A stretch of DNA of 64,000 nucleotides, taken from Symsagittifera roscoffensis. Taxonomy: Eukaryota > Xenacoelomorpha > Acoela > Convolutidae. Made by a program: the position numbers and the translations under genes. Each line of letters opens with the position of its first letter. The stretch's first letter is position 1. The DNA is taken from assembly GCF_963678635.1 (NCBI RefSeq), contig NC_087067.1, positions 34,976,766 through 35,040,765 of the forward strand. Reading direction: 5' to 3'. Below the pieces are notes generated by a model, which was not told the origin of the DNA, did no database searches, and worked only from the letters and a program-made list of their open reading frames with translations. Shown piece after piece: positions 19,270-31,509 of the stretch.

Positions 19270-21990
19270 GTCACGGAAAAGAAATTTTAATGAACCAAAA
19301 TATTGTTATTAATATGCTATATCTATTATATGAATCAAAATGCTGCATGACAATTTTTTGATTGGATAAGACGAAAGAAATTTTAATCACTAGCTCATAA
19401 AGCTGAAATTCAGGGTGCAGGTGCATGGTGAATCTTGCATGGTGGTGAATTTTGGGGTGTAGATAAAAATAAATCTGCTGCAAACTTCTGTAAATGACCA
19501 CTGGCACTGTATCTTGAGACACACTCAGCATTCTCGGGGCTCACTGGCAGACGGCGACACGCAATGAGGACATCGATCTTGAGTCCGGGAGTATGTGCCA
19601 ATCGGTCATATTTGGAAGTTTGACCTTGAGAAACGCTAAAGACGTGATTTTGGGGTGAAATGAAATTTTTCAAAATTTCGAACTGAGCATGTCATGCTCA
19701 AGTTTCTCGCGACAACTGAAAACATCAGAAATTTAAGATGAGGAGATTCGAACTACAATTGCGGGAAAGTGGTCGAAATTAGCAGCGGGAAATTGCTGTT
19801 CGCAATTTCCAATACATAAATTGAACGAGAGTAGAGCTGTCTCATTCTTAAGAGAAGACAGAGTGATCGCGAGTGGAGAAGAAAGCGTATCAGTATTGGA
19901 CCAGAGTGAAACTTCGGTGGAAAGGTGGACAACCGAAGTCTCCCAATGGTCCAGCACCAAAACTCATTTCTCAAGCTAAAATTTATTCAGTTAAAACTCC
20001 TCGATTCGTAAAATTACCCATTTATTCACGAGTTACTTCTTGATTTAGTTACTCAAATTCTAGAGGAGTGTGCCGGTATGTGAGTACCTAATTTAAAATT
20101 CTTGGGTGTGTTTTATATTGTTATATTGAAGTAAGGAGAGTTTTAGGTTGATCCATCTGAAATGGATAAAAGTACCACTGTCTAACAAAAAGTAACTATA
20201 CGGATTGTTCCGACCCTGTTTTTAACGGCGTTCGCATGTTCAAAGTATTTTGAGACCTAAGTATGGGGACGTTCTTATTTTCTAGAGTGGGGGGTATTTT
20301 GGTAGTCGCCTTTGAGCTGTAACGAGGGTTTTAGTCTCATGTCGCAAGTGAACCGAATTGGCTCCGACCGTTTGAGGTAGAAAAGCACAAGAGATAATGT
20401 CCCTGACTCTTGAGCCAATGGTTATAGGGCCTATTTTTCTGTAGCCTGGTATGTGACTTAAGTAGGCGACTGTTACACAACAAAAACTATTCGCCAAAGA
20501 AAAAAAGATTGAGATCTTGCATTCTACATCTGGTACAGATTGAGGCCAACAGGGGCAGCCTATCAGATTGTATGACTTCGCGAAAATGAGAAGGACGCCT
20601 CTTTGACCGGTTCTCAAACAACCATCTCAATAAAATATTTGCAAGAACTTTTGAAAAAAGTGAAGTAGCAAACTTTGAAACGATCAGGCAGATGGCCATG
20701 GAAGTTCTGGAAAATATCTGTGTTTGTCTCCGATGAGAGTTTAAATTCCTTCAAATTTAAGTTTTTGTACACAAATTTCCAGCTTTATATGAACTAAAAA
20801 AGTGTAAGCACAACTTTGCCTAAAGAATTGACACGCAAGACAATGAACAAACCGTTTAATACTGCAGTAAGTAAAGTAATCTTTGAATGCAACTTACTGC
20901 GGTTTATCCAAAAAGACTGTCGAGCTATGGGTGCTTCACTTGCAGTCTTTTTAGACAATTTGAGGCTAAGGGAAAATAAAATAGATTTAAGCAACCCTCA
21001 ATTAAAGAAGTCGCAATTAATCAATCGCTCAAAAGACCAGATTGGCCTCTGCGCTCAATTTATAAAGTAAGTGACCTTAAGAACAAAAAGAGTTAAATAT
21101 GAAGCTTGCCCTTATCAAAAATTCGCTTTGGACGTGAACTGAGTTCTAGAGTGGTTCATTTATTAGCTTACTTCTTCAGGACTTAACTCTATCTATATTG
21201 GTCAAACTGTCCAACGTTTAAGCTCGAGGATCGAGTTACTCCAGAAATAGGTGTCCCCGTTGAGACAGCATTTTTAGAGCGTGGTACAAATGGTGGAAGG
21301 CCTGAATAAAAGTTAGGTTTTTTTGATCAAACCGGCGACACCTAAAAACTACTTACGATAGACGCACTGCATATATATAGTGGCACCGCCAGTAAATAAA
21401 CATGTACCATGAACTTAGAAGCAAGAAATTGATTTTAAAAAACTATCTACGTTTTAATGTGGATAAGTAACATTCACAAATAAACTTAATAAAACGAATT
21501 TGACAATTTCGAGAAAAACCTCTTGCAAAACGTGAAAAAAATATAACAAACGGAAAAGTTTATAACAAAATTAAGGAAACTGATAAAAAAATATAGATGT
21601 AACAGTTTTTCATTTCTATCTGTTGAGTTTTAAAGTTGTGATATTCAATTTATGCATGAATTTTGTTCTTGGTCGTTGATGATTTCCTAAAAATCTTTTC
21701 TAAAAACCACACAAAATCCACAAAATGGAGTTGCACAAAAAGAAAGAAAACATTCAAATTAACAATTGTAAATCCCAGAGAAAATTTTTTTTTCATTCAA
21801 AAAAAATTTCTGAAAACTTTCTAAGTTTTCGCCATTATATGCATCGTCAAGATTTTTTTAGAAAAAAAATCTAGCTGACAATGAAACATCAATTCCAAAT
21901 GTAAATTAGAGATTTGATTCATTTAAAATTTCAATTCTAACTCTTGAAAAATTAGACTTCCACAGTTGATATGTAATTTTTCCGATTAGA
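19270..21990. other. No recognisable gene
   Basis: AT-rich sequence with only short chance frames. Two frames looked at closely (20282-20617 minus and 20816-21070 plus) show no recognisable motif. A 10-bp inverted repeat (AAAAAGACTG...CAGTCTTTTT) lies at about 20914-20952 with no evident role. Confidence 0.6.
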
Positions 21991-21994
21991 TTTG

Positions 21995-24900
21995 AAGTAC
22001 TTTTAACCTCTAGATGTAATCAAATAATTTTTGAATAATTTTTCTGGCTCCCTGTTTCTAAACTGATTGCTTGTATTCATACCTGGTTTCTGTTTTCTTA
22101 TAGGAATGTGAAATGTCTGATTGTGTGCTTTAGTATCATAGAGATTGTGGCGAGATCATCGATGAGGCATGTAAAGGAAAAGACTTCGTTCTGCGAACTG
22201 TACAATTAGATCGTGCATGCAAACTGATCATAACTGGTGTGAAATTTTTCTTGAGATTCGTGAGCGATTCGGTGAGGCCAGTAAAAAGCAACCCAGCCGT
22301 GGTACTGCAGGCCACCAACAGATTTCACTCTTACTTACAGTTCAAAGTTGAAGCAACTAATGAGAACGGCGACTTGGTTTCATAGGACAGTAATTAAATT
22401 TTAAATGTAGATCGCAATAAAAGAAAAGTTTTACCTCAAAAAAAAATTCTATAGAGATTCTTCCACATTGGTTGAAAAGTTGCTGCGGTAAGTGAAAGTT
22501 AAATCTTCCGAATGAATCATGAAGTTGAGTCAATATGCGGATAATTTTACAATTAAAAGAAATTAAAAGAAACATTATGAAACAACTCTAATGAGGAAGG
22601 GAAAAACATTTTATTTGAATTGATCAAAAAAATTTTGCACATTTTTCTCATTTTCGTATAAACTGACGTTTACAAAAAGCATGAAATGCAGACAATTCAG
22701 ATGCAACGTCAACGACAAAATGGGCAAGGTGATAAAAAAAAATCTAACTGATTACAATGGTTTTTTTTATGCAGTAAAAATGAACTAGAAACTGGGATTA
22801 AAAATTTGATTATAATCTATTATAATTGTATCGAAAAATAGATTGATTAATAAACCATTTTAATCAATTAAATTGATGATAATTGATTATAATTTGATTT
22901 CAAAAATTAAGATTAGAATTGATCAAAAATTGATTAAATAAGACTCTGTCTCACTCTTAGCAAAAATGGTACTAAATTGATAAAATTCTTTTATTAACGC
23001 CTGAAACTGGATGCGGGTAGCTATGGATCATGACTAGTTAGCTCAATTTATTCGTTGTTTACTGCTTAAGTTTTTTTTCTAAATTTGAATCAAAATGCAT
23101 AGAGGTTATTTCGGTCAGTTTTTACTGAGATTTGGTGGTTGATACATCTGTTTAGATTCAAGCTCTTTTGTATTTTATTTTTAAAAACATTATACCGTAA
23201 AATAAGCCAAAAAAACTAGTATTCTGATCAAATCAACATTTTAAGTGATTGAGTACAACTTCTTTTCAAGTCAAACTTGTTGTAACCAGTGTTTCCGGAA
23301 GATCGAAAGATATCATAAGCGGGGCGGCTATAGAAGGATGAGATGCACTCCTCCTACCTCGGGGGAAATAGTTAGAGAGATCGCCTTTGTAAACCAAATT
23401 GATATTTTTTCTACTATTCACTTTTCTCATCAACAGAAAAACTTGAATAACATGTCCGTTTTAAACACAAACTTTCTTCGATTGGGTTTAGTACGTGATT
23501 GAGCTTTAATTGCAATTAATTCAATAAAAATAGGCTGATCAGAGGTGGGGGCGGAGCAAAAGCAGAATGTTCGAAGTGCAGAATGGGTACAAGAGCAGAA
23601 AAACAGAAAAATATTGACTTATATTGGTTTATACGGGGTAATTGATAAAAACAATTTTTAAAACTGTCAAAAATTACCAAGAAAACGAAATAACTAGCAT
23701 GAATTGATTGAGTTGACTAATTTCATTATATTTTTTATTACATTTTGTAAAACAAATTCTTGATTAAACTACGCAAATTATGCATAAAATGTTCATTGCT
23801 ATGATTTTAATGCAATGTTATTTTACAGATTATCTAATAAAAGCTGATATTTTTCAGTTTATTCTGCTCTTGGATCCAACTGTTCTTAGACCATTCTGCT
23901 TATTGACTGGCCACCATCTTTGTTGGATTTTAAACTGAGGGGCAAACTAACATTTATGAAGTGCTGCTATTGCATTTATTTTAAAAAAATCTTGATTAAA
24001 TTACTCAAATTACCCGCATCCAAGTTTACGCGTAAATAATCGATAATAACGGATTATAATGATGATTTTTTGACAACTATATTCGATTATAATTACCAAA
24101 ATTAGGTCTTTAAGGGATTTATAATTGATTATAATCGTGATATTTTCGAGGAGATTATTTTCCGTTGTGATCGCTAATAATTGATTATAGTTCTTACTAA
24201 AACCCTTCCGATATTCGAACTTTATCTTACGGGTTAATATTTTTGTGTCAATAAAAAACCTCTAGAAGAGAGATCTCTTGAACACTTTGGTTCATCTGAA
24301 CACAAAGTTTTCCCACGAAACTAAAGTTTCATAGAGATCCTTTCATATGAGTGGAAAAGTTCTCGCGGTAGATGGAAAATTATCTTTCCGAATCAATCAT
24401 GAAACTAAATCAACTTGCTGATGTTTTGGTGTTTAAAAAAGCTTTAAATATGCATCACGAAACAACTCTAATGGGGATGAAATAAAAAAAAACTTATAAT
24501 TTTAAATTAATTGGAAAACTTTTTAAAAAATTTTCTCATTTTTCATAAGAACCAACGTCCACAAAAAGCATTAGAAATAGGCCATTTAGAGGCAACTTCG
24601 AAGACAAACTGGACAAACAAAAGGGATTATAATCAATTATGATCGATTATAATGGATTTTTGTGCAAAAATATTGAACTAGAAATTTCATTAAAAATAAT
24701 AGAAAAAAAACGACAACCACTGCAACATCGACAACTATTGCAATTTTTGCAACTATTACAACTATTGCAACTATTGTTCTGTTGTATAATTGTTCTGTTG
24801 TTCTGAAATTAGTATAAGGGCTCTTTTTGGTTACAGTTTTTTATGCGCCGCAGACAAACTACCCAAAAAAAGCAGGTTTAAAATAACGTTTTAAACACTT

Positions 24901-25690
24901 CAAAAAGTATATCAAAAGTCTTGCGGCAAGCCCCCTCAAAACTAATTACATTGGCGCAATTAAATTGTTCTGTTGAGAATATTGCACTTGTCTTGTTAAG
25001 CAAGAAAAAAAAACACTGCAACATCTACAACTATTGCAACTATTGCAACTATTGCAACTATTGCAATTTTTGCAACTATTGTTTTGTTGTGAATTTTGCA
25101 CGTGTCTTGTTAAGCAAGAAAAAAAACCCACTGCAACATCGACAACTGAGCGGACATTTTATCTCAAGCAGTGCTCGTATTTGGATCAGAGCTCGTGTTT
25201 GGAGGTTAACTCGTGAGTTTGGAGCAGAGCACGTTTTCGGGGTACAGCTTATTTGTGGATTGGTGCTCGTTTTGGATGCAGAGCCGGTGTTGGAGCTCGT
25301 GTGTGTTTGGTACAGAGCCGGTGCTTGGTATTCGTGTTTGGAGAGAAGCTCGTTTCTGGAGCAGAGTGGACCGTGCTCGGGAAGAGTTCGAGTTTGGTTC
25401 GAGGAACGCTCGTGATATCATGATGCGGACTCAGAGAATTATCAAACCGCCCAGTTATCTGGGGTATAATTATCAAACCGCCTAGTTACCTGCGGCTTTG
25501 AAGTGTAAGACTTGTTAATATCACGAGATAACAATGACCGCGTAAATGTTACACCGACAAGCAATGGCCGCACAGGATTGACTCAAGCCATGCAAGACCT
25601 GCAAATAGAAAATGTGCTACCAGAAACTGATCCGAATCTTGAAACCCATGACGAAGACATAATGATGAATTATTCGGTGCGTCACTCGAC
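21995..25690 (+). repeat. AT-rich segmental repeat, copy A
   Basis: Aligns with 26829-31697 (copy B) over nearly its whole length: TACTTTTAACCTCTAG start, a region with many GATTATAATTGATTATAAT words, two (TTGCAACTA)n tracts, and the start of a non-LTR retroelement. Relative to B it lacks about 1.03 kb at 23369 and about 40 bp near 24208. No gene seen. A third, internally deleted copy lies at 34128-34590. Confidence 0.8.
24729..25085 (+). repeat. (TTGCAACTA)n microsatellite tracts, copy A
   Basis: Two tracts of a 9-bp unit (about 24729-24776 and 25029-25085) separated by about 250 bp; a fragment recurs at 26312-26341 at the boundary of a retroelement piece. Both tracts are preceded by AACATC(G/T)ACAACTATTGC. 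The 9-bp period leaves reading frames open in places, which should not be read as coding. Confidence 0.85.
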
Positions 25691-25915
25691 TTCGGTGCTT
25701 GATCCGATGCAAGAGGTGAAGAAAGGTGTGACCGTTTTAGAGTTTTAGAGACTTTGAAGTCAAAGCATCCAGAGCCACACAAGTCACATCTCTCTTCGCG
25801 ATTGCAAGTGCCAGTTTTACCCGACTTTGAAGATGTTATAATCAGTTCTGCTTCCATTGAAAAGACGACACGTTCTTTGCAGGGCAGCTCGGGAGCTTCG
25901 GGAACAGATTCTGTA
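25505..25915 (+). pseudogene. RLE-type non-LTR retroelement fragments (copy A, internally deleted)
   Basis: 25505-25690 matches the N-terminal part of the fuller copy at 31510-31697 (RVNVTPTSNGRTGLTQ). At CGTCACTCGAC it jumps about 440 bp ahead to the segment SKHPEPHKSHLSSRLQVPVL...IEKTTRSLQGSSG (to 25915), where ACAGATTCTG joins the start of the AT-rich repeat (TACTTTTAACC). An extra GTTTTAGA near 25740 is shared with the copy at 26606 but absent from 31.5-34 kb. Confidence 0.65.
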
Positions 25916-27240
25916 CTTTTAACCTCTAGATGTAATCAAATAATTTTTGAATAATTTTTCTGGCTCCCTGTTTCTAAACTGATTGCTTGTATTCATACCT
26001 GGTTTCTGTTTTCTTATAGGAATGTGAAATGTCTGATTGTGTGCTTTAGTATCATAGAGATTGTGGCGAGATCACCGATGAGGCATGTAAAGGCATATCG
26101 GAAAAGACTTCGTTCTGCGAACTGTACAATTAGATCGTGCATGCAAACTGATCATAACTGGTGTGAAATTTTTCTTGAGATTCGTGAGCGATTCGGTGAG
26201 GCCAGTAAAAAGCAACCCAGCCGTGGTACTGCAGGCCACCAACAGATTTCACTCTTACTTACAGTTCAAAGTTGAAGCAACTAATGAGAACGGCGACTTG
26301 GTTTCATAGGACTATTGCAATTTTTGCAACTATTGCAACTATCTGGTGATGAGTCGTGTTTTGTTAAAAAGAGATCCAATGATCAAAGCATCAAAAGACA
26401 TTCAAACACTTATTGGATGGCGCATTGAAGACTGGAAGGAAAACAAATTGGACAAGTTGTTGGCGGAAGCAGTGAGATGTGGCAAAAAGAAACAAATAAA
26501 TCAAGATAGTTTGGACGACAAACATGTCTCGAAAGTGTTTGCTTCATTAATGATAAAAGGCAAAGTGAGAAGCGCTATGCGGAGGCTCTCGTAGAGAGCA
26601 AGCGGGGGTGTGCTTGATCCGATGCAAGAGGTGAAGAAAGGTGTGACCGTTTTAGAGTTTTAGAGACTTTGAAGTCAAAGCATCCAGAGCCACACAAGTC
26701 ACATCTCTCTTCGCGATTGCAAGTGCCAGTTTTACCCGACTTTGAAGATGTTATAATCAGTTCTGCTTCCATTGAAAAGACGACACGTTCTTTGCAGGGC
26801 AGCTCGAGAGCTTCGGGAACAGATTCTGTACTTTTAACCTCTAGATGTAATCAAATAATTTTTGAATAATTTTTCTGGCTCCCTGTTTCTAAACTGATTG
26901 CTTGTATTCATAACTGGTTTCTGTTTTCTTATAGGAATGTGAAATGACTGATTGTGTGCTTTAGTATCATAGAGATTGTGGCGAGATCACCGATGAGGCA
27001 TGTAAAGGCATATCGGAAAAGACTTCGTTCTGCGAACTGTACAATTAGATCGTGCATGCAAACTGATCATAACTGGTGTGAAATTTTTCTTGAGATTCGT
27101 GAGCGATTCGGTGAGGCCAGTAAAAAGCAACCCAGCCGTGGTACTGCAGGCCACCAACAGATTTCACTCTTACTTACAGTTCAAAGTTGAAGCAACTAAT
27201 GAGAACGGCGACTTGGTTTCATAGGACAGTAATTAAATGT
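25690..27240 (+). repeat. Chimeric tandem duplication, about 914-bp unit
   Basis: Unit = retroelement fragment plus the first ~390 bp of the AT-rich repeat. The fragment recurs at 25690-25915 and 26606-26829, and the repeat segment at 25916-26310 and 26830-27230. Both junctions are the same (ACAGATTCTG/TACTTTTAACC), so the joint formed once and was then duplicated. Confidence 0.75.
26341..26600 (+). pseudogene. RLE-type retroelement N-terminal fragment
   Basis: 82-codon frame matching 31872-32115: MSRVLLKRDPMIKASKDIQT, IEDWKENKLDKLLAEAVRCG, DDKHVSKVFASLMIKGKVRS. It begins directly at the end of a short (TTGCAACTA)n tract, so the 5' break is within or at the microsatellite. Confidence 0.7.
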
Positions 27241-28614
27241 AGATCGCAATAAAAGAAAAATTTTATCTCAAAAAAAAATTCTTTAGAGATTCTTCCACAT
27301 TGGTTGAAAAGTTGCTGCGGTAAGTGAAAGATAAATCTTCCGAATGAATCATGAAGTTGAGTCAGTATGCGGATAATTTTACAATTAAAAGAAATTAAAA
27401 GAAACATTATGAAACAACTCTAATGAGGAAGGGAAAAACATTTTATTTGAATTGATCAAAAAAATTTTGCACATTTTTCTCATTTTCGTATAAACTGACG
27501 TTTACAAAAAGCATGAAATTCAGACAATTCAGATGCAACGTCAAAGACAAAATGGGCAAGGTGATAAAAAAAATCTAACTGATCACAATGGTTTTTTTTA
27601 TGCAGTAAAAATGAACTAGAAACTGGGATTAAAAATTTGATTATAATCTATTATAATTGTATCGAAAAATAGATTGATTAATAAACCATTTTAATCAATT
27701 AAATTGATGATAATTGATTATAATTTGATTTCAAAAATTAAGATTAGAATTGATCAAAAATTGATTAAATAAGACTCTGTCTCACTCTTAGCAAAAATGG
27801 TACTAAATTGGTAAAATTCTTTTATTAACGCCTGAAACTGGATGCGGGTAGCTATGGATCATGACTAGTTAGCTCAATTTATTCGTTGTTTACTGCTTAA
27901 GTTTTTTTTCTAAATTTGAATCAAAATGCATAGAGGTTATTTCGGTCAGTTTTTGCTGAGATTTGGTGGTTGATACATCTGTTTAGATTCAAGCTCTTTT
28001 GTATTTTATTTTTAAAAACATTATACCGTAAAATAAGCCAAAAAAACTAGTATTCTGATCAAATCAACATTTTAAGTGATTGAGTACAACTTCTTTTCAA
28101 GTCAAACTTGTTGTAACCAGTGTTTCCGGAAGATCGAAAGATATCATAAGCGGGGCGGCTATAGAAGGATGAGATGCACTCCTCCTACCTCGGGGAATCG
28201 GCACTCGCAAAATCCACATGTACAATTTTACAATATACGTTTTCGACCAACTTAAATGTGTTCTCAGCTCACTCGTAGCTTTTCCTGAAGGCCCCTTTAG
28301 GCAGCGCACGCAACAAACACAATTTTTTGATCAAAACCTCCAAAAAATGCAAAAAAAAAACGTCAATTTTGAGGCACTAAAATAGCATGAGGCACTAAAA
28401 TTGGCATTTTTTGGGAAAACGAATTGATCCATGAATAAAAGGACAAAAATTTCAGTCAACGGTGGCCAAGAAAAACTTTCGGAATTTAGTGTAAATTTCT
28501 GATCAATTCGATCTAGCTTTCCATATGGACAAAAAAAGCCCACAGATCCGCTGTGTTTTTAAAATTGATTTATCATTTCGTTCTGGATTAACCCGGTAAA
28601 GCATTTTGACTTAC

Positions 28615-28818
28615 CAGTTCAGAACTCGATAAGCAAACAATGAAATCGACATCTCCGAAACTCTCTTTATCGCCTACCTCCTTCGGCGAACAGAAACGAG
28701 CGACGTAATCCAGACTTCCGAGAATTTTCAACACGGTCTCTCGGGTCTCGCGCAGAGCCTCTCGGCTCAATCGAACAGTGTTAGGAAAGGTATCACCTCC
28801 CATGAAGTTCAGCAACAA
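28615..28818 (-). CDS. Possible first exon of a nucleotidyltransferase-like protein
   Basis: Minus-strand exon of 68 codons with ATGs at 28818 (MLLNF) or five codons later (MGGDTFPNTVRLS). It reads LSREALRETRETVLKILGSL and then KESFGDVDFIVCLSSSEL. GDVD followed by hydrophobics is the metal-binding motif of the nucleotidyltransferase fold (GS...GDxD type). It ends in phase 0 at a consensus donor, CTG|GTAAGT. Exon 2 was not identified; later minus-strand sequence (28097-28309) is partly open but unconvincing. The exon lies wholly within the stretch missing from copy A. It could be a live gene fragment, a retained ancestral exon or a pseudogene. Confidence 0.45.
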
Positions 28819-30689
28819 GAACGAGAAATGAAAATTTGAAACTCAATGTGTTTTAGCGCGCTTAGTCGCCAAATTCAGCAGATATTTTTTACAATTCAGT
28901 TGGTATTCACATTATGTGTTTTGGCGTTCATTCAAATGGTTTAAGTCTGATTTGGCTATGTTTCATGCTTTGGTGTTGTTTGATGCAAATCTAAATATAT
29001 ACTTAAAATAGTGAATGCTTCAGAGGTCTCAAAATAGTGATTACGTCAAACTGACGCAAAATATGATTTTGAGGTTAAGGCTCCTGGATTAAATGCGGCC
29101 TTTCCTGACAAAATAGCCTTTGTAGGATCTCTTTATCAATCCCCTTTTTCTTATTCCCTCTTTATCCTTAGTATCGAATTACCACCTCTTTAATGAAATA
29201 GTTCAAGTAACGAATCTCCCCCTTTTGCAAAATGGGGGAAATAGTTAGAGAGATCGCCTTTGTAAACCGAATTGAATATTTTTTCTACTATTCACTTTTC
29301 TCATCAACAGAAAAACTTGAATAACATGTCCGTTTTAAACACAAACTTTCCTCGATTGGGTTTAGTACGTGATTGAACTTTAATTGCAATTAATTCAATA
29401 AAAATAGGCTGATAATAAGTGGAGGCGGAGCAAAAGCAGAATGTTCCAAGTGCAGAATGGGTACAAGAGCAGAAAAACAAAAAAATATTGACTTACATTG
29501 GTTTATACGGGGTAATTGATAAAAACAATTTTTAAAACTTTCAAAAATTACCAAGAAAACGAAATAACTAGCATGAATTGATTGAGTTGATTAATTTCAT
29601 TAAGTTTTTTATTACACTTTTTAAAACAAATTCTTGATTAAACTACGCAGATTATGCATAAAATGTTCATTGCTTTGGTTTTATTGAAATGTTATTTTAC
29701 AGATTATATAATAAAAGCTGATATTTTTCAGTTTTTTCTGCTCTTGGACCCAACTGCTCTTAGACCATTCTGCTTGATAACTGGCCACCATCTTTGGTGG
29801 ATTTCAAACTGAGGGGCAAACTAACATTTATGAACTGCTGCTATTGCATGAATTGATATAATTGACTAATTTCATTAAGTTTTTCGATTTTAAAAAAATC
29901 TTGATTAAATTACTCAAATTACCCGCATCCAAGTTTACGAGTAAATAATCGATAATAACGGATTATTATGATGATTTTTTGACAACTATATTCGATTATA
30001 ATTACCAAAATTAGGTCTTTAAGGGATTTATAATTGATTATAATCGTGATATTTTCGAAGAGATTATATTCCGTTGTGATCGCTTATATTTGATTATAGT
30101 TCTTACTAAAACCCTTAAAATTCATTATAATCGATTATAATCTCTTATTTTGCCAAAAACTTCCGATATTCGAACTTTATCTTACAGGTTAATATTTTTG
30201 TGTCGATAAAAAAACCTGTAGAAGAGAGATCTCTTGAACACTTTGGTTCATCTGAACACAAAGTTTTCCCACGAAACTAAAGTTTCATAGAAATCCTTTC
30301 ATATGCGTGAAAAAGTTCTCGCGGTAGATGAAAAATAATCTTTACGAATCAATCATGAAACTAAATCAACTTGCTGATGTTTTGGTGTTTAAAAAAGCTT
30401 TAAATATGCATCACGAAACAACTCTAATGGGGATGAAATAAAAAAAAACTTATAATTTTAAATTAATTGGAAAACTTTTAAAAAAATTTTCTCATTTTTC
30501 ATAAGAACCAACGTCCACAAAAAGCATTAAAAATAGGCCATTTAGAGGCAACTTCGAAGACAAACTGGACAAACAAAAGGGATTATAATCAATTATGATC
30601 GATTATAATGGATTTTTGTGCAAAAATATTGAACTAGAAATTTCATTAAAAATAATAGAAAAAAAACGACAACCACTGCAACATCGACA

Positions 30690-31086
30690 ACTATTGCAAT
30701 TAGTGCAACTATTGCAACTAATGCAACTATTGCAACTATTGTCCTGGTGTATAATTGTTCTGTTGTTCTGATATTAGTATAAAGGCTCTTTTTGGTTACA
30801 GTTTTTTTTGCGCCGCAGACAAACTACCCATAAAAAACAGGTTTAAAATAACGTTTAAAACACTTCAAAAAGTAGATCAAAAATCTTGCGGCGCGCTCCT
30901 CCAAAACTAATTACATTGGCGCAATTAAATTGTTCTGTTGTGAATATTGCACTTGTCTTGTTAAGCAAGAAAAAAAACAACCACTGAAACATCGACAACT
31001 ATTGCAACTATTGCAACTATTGCAACTATTGCAACTATTGCAACTATTGCAACTTTTGCAGCTATTGCAACTATTGCAACTATTGT
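30690..31086 (+). repeat. (TTGCAACTA)n microsatellite tracts, copy B
   Basis: Same two-tract arrangement as copy A (about 30690-30742 and 30999-31086), the second tract longer than in A. About 400 bp downstream the retroelement coding region begins. Confidence 0.85.
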
Positions 31087-31509
31087 TTTGTTGCGAATTT
31101 TGCACGTGTCTTGTTAAGCAAGAAAAAAAACAACCACTGCAACATCGACAACTGAGCGGACATTTTATCTCAAGCAGTGCTCGTATTTGGATCAGAGCTC
31201 GTGTTTGGAGGTTAACTCGTGAGTTGGGAGCAGAGCGCGTGTTCGGGGTACAGCTTATTTATGGATTGGTGCCCGTTTCGGATGCAGAGCCGGTGCTTGG
31301 AGCTCGTGTGTGTTTGGTACAGAGCCGGTGCTTGGTATTCGTGCTTGGAGAGAAGCTCGTTTCTGGAGCAGAGTGGACCGTGCTCGGGAAGAGTTCGAGT
31401 TTGGTTCGAGGAACGCTCGTGATATCATGAGGCGGACTCAGAGAATTATCAAACCGCCTAGTTATCTGGGGTATAATTATCAAACCGCCTAGTTACCTGC
31501 GGGTTTGAA

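Noticed and set aside
20282-20617. 111-codon minus-strand frame
   Set aside because: No recognisable motif, no splice context and no second copy; compatible with chance in this composition.
20816-21070. 84-codon plus-strand frame and the nearby AAAAAGACTG hairpin
   Set aside because: Short frame without motif. The hairpin followed by T would be a terminator only in bacteria, and this DNA is eukaryotic.
24921-25485. Long frames through the microsatellite and downstream TCGTGTTTGGAG-type words (also 30930-31492)
   Set aside because: The frames come from a 9-bp repeat and repetitive GCTCGTGT words; composition is Leu/Gln or Cys/Trp-skewed with no protein family.
28097-28309. Second exon of the nucleotidyltransferase-like gene
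   Set aside because: The frame crosses the boundary between unique and shared repeat sequence and shows no expected motif; no convincing acceptor in phase.
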